Shown here piece after piece: positions 61,541-64,000 of a stretch of DNA of 64,000 nucleotides; the stretch's first letter is position 1; each line of letters opens with the position of its first letter. The notes beneath the pieces were generated by a model that had not been told where the DNA came from, made no database searches, and saw only the letters and a list, made by a program, of their open reading frames with translations. The DNA is taken from contig CANRNI010000012.1 of assembly GCA_947631945.1 (NCBI GenBank), positions 1 through 64,000 of the forward strand, written 5' to 3'. The DNA is from an uncultured Clostridia bacterium. GTDB lineage: Bacteria; Bacillota; Clostridia; Oscillospirales; Acutalibacteraceae. A program made the position numbers and the translations under genes.

Positions 61541-63169
61541 ATGAAAAACACTCTTAAACTGAAAACAATTGACGTCAATGAAGATATTGAAAATATAAAG
61601 ACTGCCGCCGAAATACTCAGAAACGGCGGTATAGTCGCGATTCCCACAGAAACGGTATACGGCCTTGCCGCCGACGCTTTTAACGGCGAAGCGGTAAAAA
61701 AAATATTTGAAGCGAAAGGACGTCCTCAGGATAATCCTCTTATAGTGCATATTTCCGATTTTTCACAGATTTATTCTATCGCGAAGAACGTTCCCGAAAG
61801 CGCGAAAAAGCTCGCGGAGAAATTCTGGCCGGGGCCTCTTACAATTATTCTTCCGAAAAAAGATGAAATACCTGCCGAAACAAGCGGAGGACTTGACACG
61901 GTGGCGATAAGAATGCCGTCTAACAAAATCGCGAATAAAATTATATCGCTTTCATGTCCTCTCGCCGCTCCGTCGGCCAATATTTCGGGCTTTCCGAGTC
62001 CCACGGCCTTTGAGCACGTCGAAGCGGATATGACCGGCAGAGCTGACGCTGTTTGCGACGGCGGCGACTGTGAAGTAGGCGTGGAATCTACAGTTATAAC
62101 TCTTGTCGGGGAGGTTCCCACGCTTCTTCGTCCGGGCGGAGTTACGCTTGAGGATTTGCAAAGCGTTCTCGGCGATGTCAGGGTTTCCGACGCGGTTCTT
62201 AATCCCCTTAAAAACGGCGAAACAGCCGCTTCTCCGGGAATGAAATACAAGCACTATTCGCCGAAAGCGGAAATTACAGTCGTCAGAGGAAATATCGGCG
62301 AGTTTGCCCAATTTGTAAACAACACGTCCGATTTTGACGGCGTTATGTGTTTTAACGGCGAGGAAAAATATTTCGGGAATAAAATAATCGTAACGTTCGG
62401 CAGTGAAAACGATTCTTTTTCGCAGGCGCGGCGTCTTTTCGACGCTTTAAGAGAGCTTGACGAAAGGGGTGCGAAAAAAGCGGCGGTGCGCAGTCCCTCG
62501 AAGGACGGAGTGGGTCTTGCGGTATGCAACAGGCTTTACCGCTCGGCGGCGTTCAGATTCGTAAACGCGTTCAAGCGTCCCATAGTCGGACTTACGGGAC
62601 AGACGGGAGCCGGCAAGGGTTACGTCGGAGAATACTTAAAAAAGCTCGGCTGTTACGTTTGCGACACGGATAAAATCGCAAGGCAAATAACGGAAAAAAA
62701 TTCTCCGTTCCTCGGTATTCTCGCCGAAAATTTCGGGCAAGATATAATCGACGAAAACGGAGAATTAAAAAGAAATCTGCTTGCCGAAAGGGCGTTTAAG
62801 AATAAGGATGAGCAGTTAAAGCTCAATTCTCTTATGCATCCGGAAATTATCGGAATTTCGCTTGAAAGATGCTATGACGCTCTCGGAAACGGCGCTTCGG
62901 CGGCTGTTATCGACGCGCCTCTGCTTTTTGAATGCGGCGCGGATAAATACTGCGATACGGTAATAAGCGTAACCGCTCCCGAAAAAATCAGGCTTGAAAG
63001 AATAATGAAACGCGATTCGATAACTCAGGAGCAGGCGAAAAGGCGTATGTCGGTGCAGCACGACGACGAATTTTATACCGAAAAATCGGAATTTACCGTC
63101 CGTTCATACGGGCCGTACGACATTAAACAGGAGCTGAAAACGTTTAAAGATAAGTATCTTAACAATTGA
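61541..63169 (+). CDS. Fusion of threonylcarbamoyl-AMP synthase (Sua5/TsaC) and dephospho-CoA kinase (CoaE)
   Basis: A 542-residue two-enzyme protein. Residues 1-215 are a YrdC domain ('PTETVYGLAADAF', 'KGRPQDNPL', 'SANISGF'), and 216-340 a Sua5-type C-terminal domain; this half makes threonylcarbamoyl-AMP for t6A in tRNA. Residues 345-542 are CoaE: P-loop 'GLTGQTGAGKG', 'CDTDKIAR', 'VIDAPLLFECG'. It catalyses the last step of CoA synthesis. The two pathways are unrelated, so this fusion is unusual. The last residues 'NN' and the TGA come from a heptamer array. It follows prfA, a usual neighbour of Sua5 genes. Confidence 0.9.
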   Translation: MKNTLKLKTIDVNEDIENIKTAAEILRNGGIVAIPTETVYGLAADAFNGEAVKKIFEAKGRPQDNPLIVHISDFSQIYSIAKNVPESAKKLAEKFWPGPLTIILPKKDEIPAETSGGLDTVAIRMPSNKIANKIISLSCPLAAPSANISGFPSPTAFEHVEADMTGRADAVCDGGDCEVGVESTVITLVGEVPTLLRPGGVTLEDLQSVLGDVRVSDAVLNPLKNGETAASPGMKYKHYSPKAEITVVRGNIGEFAQFVNNTSDFDGVMCFNGEEKYFGNKIIVTFGSENDSFSQARRLFDALRELDERGAKKAAVRSPSKDGVGLAVCNRLYRSAAFRFVNAFKRPIVGLTGQTGAGKGYVGEYLKKLGCYVCDTDKIARQITEKNSPFLGILAENFGQDIIDENGELKRNLLAERAFKNKDEQLKLNSLMHPEIIGISLERCYDALGNGASAAVIDAPLLFECGADKYCDTVISVTAPEKIRLERIMKRDSITQEQAKRRMSVQHDDEFYTEKSEFTVRSYGPYDIKQELKTFKDKYLNN

Positions 63170-63404
63170 CAATTGACAATGTACAATTGACAATTATTTA
63201 TTATATCGAAACAGTATTTGTAGCTGCGGAATTAATTGACAATTGACAATGTACAATTGACAATTATTTATTATACCGAAACAGTATTTGTAGCTGCGAA
63301 ATTAATTGACAATTGTTTATTATGCCGAAACAGTATGTAATTACGTATTTAATTGTCAATTGTCAATTGTACATTGTCAATTGTACATTGTACATTGTCA
63401 ATTG
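63164..63404. repeat. Tandem copies of heptamer array plus about 38-bp spacer
   Basis: Array + ATTTATTATATCGAAACAGT...TAGCTGCGG is repeated (63164-63233, 63234-63303) and a shortened third copy follows (63304-63350), closed by an inverted array at 63351-63404. The about 70-bp copies differ at few bases. Confidence 0.88.
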
Positions 63405-63428
63405 TTTCCGAATTGAAGGTGTCTTTTA

Positions 63429-64000
63429 TTGGCAAAAAGAAAAAAGCAAAGAAAAAACCACGGTATATTGTCTTTTATAATTTTTGTGCTTGTGTGCATA
63501 ATAATATTCTTCGGCGTAAGAGTTGGGCTCGACACCGTAATGACGTATCTTTATCCGCATAAATATTCGGAATATGTGGAAAAATATGCGCAGCAGTACA
63601 ATATAGACGACGTGTTTCTTTATTCGGTAATAAGAACCGAGAGCGGCTTTGACCCCGATTCGGTATCTTCGGCTAACGCAATAGGTCTTACGCAGATAAC
63701 GGAGGAAACGTTCGACTGGCTTATTATGAAAACCGGCGACGATTATGTGTTCGACGACTTGTATACTCCCGAAATATCTATAAAATACGGAGCTTTCCTA
63801 CTTTCGATACTGCAAAAGGAATACGGTGTTAATGAAACGGTCGCGGCGGCCTATCACGCGGGAATGGGCAACGTTTCCTCATGGCTCTCAAATAGCGAAT
63901 ATTCCGATGACGGCGTTCATCTTACGAATATTCCGATTCCCGAGACGGCTCATTACGTAGATAAGGTCATGTCCGCGATGGATAAATATTACAATTTGTA
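63429..64000 (+). CDS. Lytic transglycosylase (SLT domain), runs off the window end
   Basis: The frame starts at a TTG (63429) behind GAAGGTG, giving 'MAKRKKQRKNHG' followed by one membrane segment ('ILSFIIFVLVCIIIFFGV'), so the protein is anchored outside the membrane. The SLT domain has the catalytic Glu in 'VIRTESGFDP', then 'ANAIGLTQI', 'AAAYHAGMGNVSSWL' and 'ETAHYVDKV'. It cleaves peptidoglycan glycan strands. At least 190 residues are present; the end of the gene is beyond the window. Confidence 0.88.
   Translation, partial: MAKRKKQRKNHGILSFIIFVLVCIIIFFGVRVGLDTVMTYLYPHKYSEYVEKYAQQYNIDDVFLYSVIRTESGFDPDSVSSANAIGLTQITEETFDWLIMKTGDDYVFDDLYTPEISIKYGAFLLSILQKEYGVNETVAAAYHAGMGNVSSWLSNSEYSDDGVHLTNIPIPETAHYVDKVMSAMDKYYNL

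Overview
The window reads as a chromosomal segment of an anaerobic, probably gut-associated Clostridia bacterium of the Ruminococcaceae/Oscillospiraceae type. The evidence is the Gram-positive ctsR-mcsA-mcsB-clpC operon, consensus sigma-A promoters and AGGAGG ribosome sites, an electron-bifurcating [FeFe] hydrogenase, a Na+-pumping oxaloacetate decarboxylase, dockerin-type repeats on secreted proteins, and GH13 and GH92 glycosidases. The species cannot be named from sequence alone.

Layout. 1-730: a tRNA-Arg(CCU) with a tandemly duplicated 5' half. 0.7-6.5 kb: a radical SAM protein, the oad operon (alpha, gamma, biotin carrier, beta), a HAD phosphatase and a 44-residue peptide gene. 6.5-17.2 kb: a hypothetical gene, a PHP phosphoesterase, a fucose mutarotase, a dCMP deaminase, a purple-acid-phosphatase-like enzyme, an E2-type acyltransferase, a metallophosphoesterase, a split transketolase and rhamnulose-1-phosphate aldolase. 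17.4-22.1 kb: a zinc-ribbon membrane protein, a decayed phage-type gene (DUF6291-like) and three exported proteins, one with a dockerin-type module. 22.5-29 kb: glycogen phosphorylase, a GH13 amylase, an alpha/beta hydrolase and a KDPG-aldolase fusion. 29.2-36.1 kb: the rpmG-secE-nusG-rplK-rplA and rplJ-rplL ribosomal genes, separated by a GH92 mannosidase gene. 36.5-45.9 kb: the hydrogenase locus, in which the catalytic HydC, HydB and HydA genes enclose a second, sensory-type hydrogenase with two DRTGG proteins, two HATPase proteins and a PHP protein. 46.4-54.9 kb: two very large secreted proteins. 55-59.7 kb: the CtsR regulon operon. 59.9-64 kb: a decayed ATPase gene, prfA, a Sua5-CoaE fusion and the start of a lytic transglycosylase.

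The unusual content is in the intergenic DNA. A repeat family built from phased 7-bp units occupies more than a dozen sites. The common form is two AATTGAC units, one AATGTAC, one AATTGAC and a closing AATT. A second form has the same layout with AATTAGG and AATGAGG. Both occur as inward-facing inverted ends around short cores that often begin TCGGA. Matched direct copies bracket the transketolase pair and the GH92 gene. Units lie across the stop codons of at least nine genes and supply AAT+TGA or AAT+TAG in five of them. One pair of inverted arrays encloses a four-helix-bundle (S23/IVS family) protein gene set inside the hydrogenase operon. I propose this as a protein-coding member of an otherwise non-coding mobile family. 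At least four further short inverted-repeat families are present; one of them sits, in both of its copies, between duplicated copies of the host gene's transcription terminator.

Metabolically the genes fit a fermenter that degrades glycans, deoxysugars and glycogen, disposes of electrons as H2 through HydABC, and conserves energy through the oxaloacetate decarboxylase Na+ pump.
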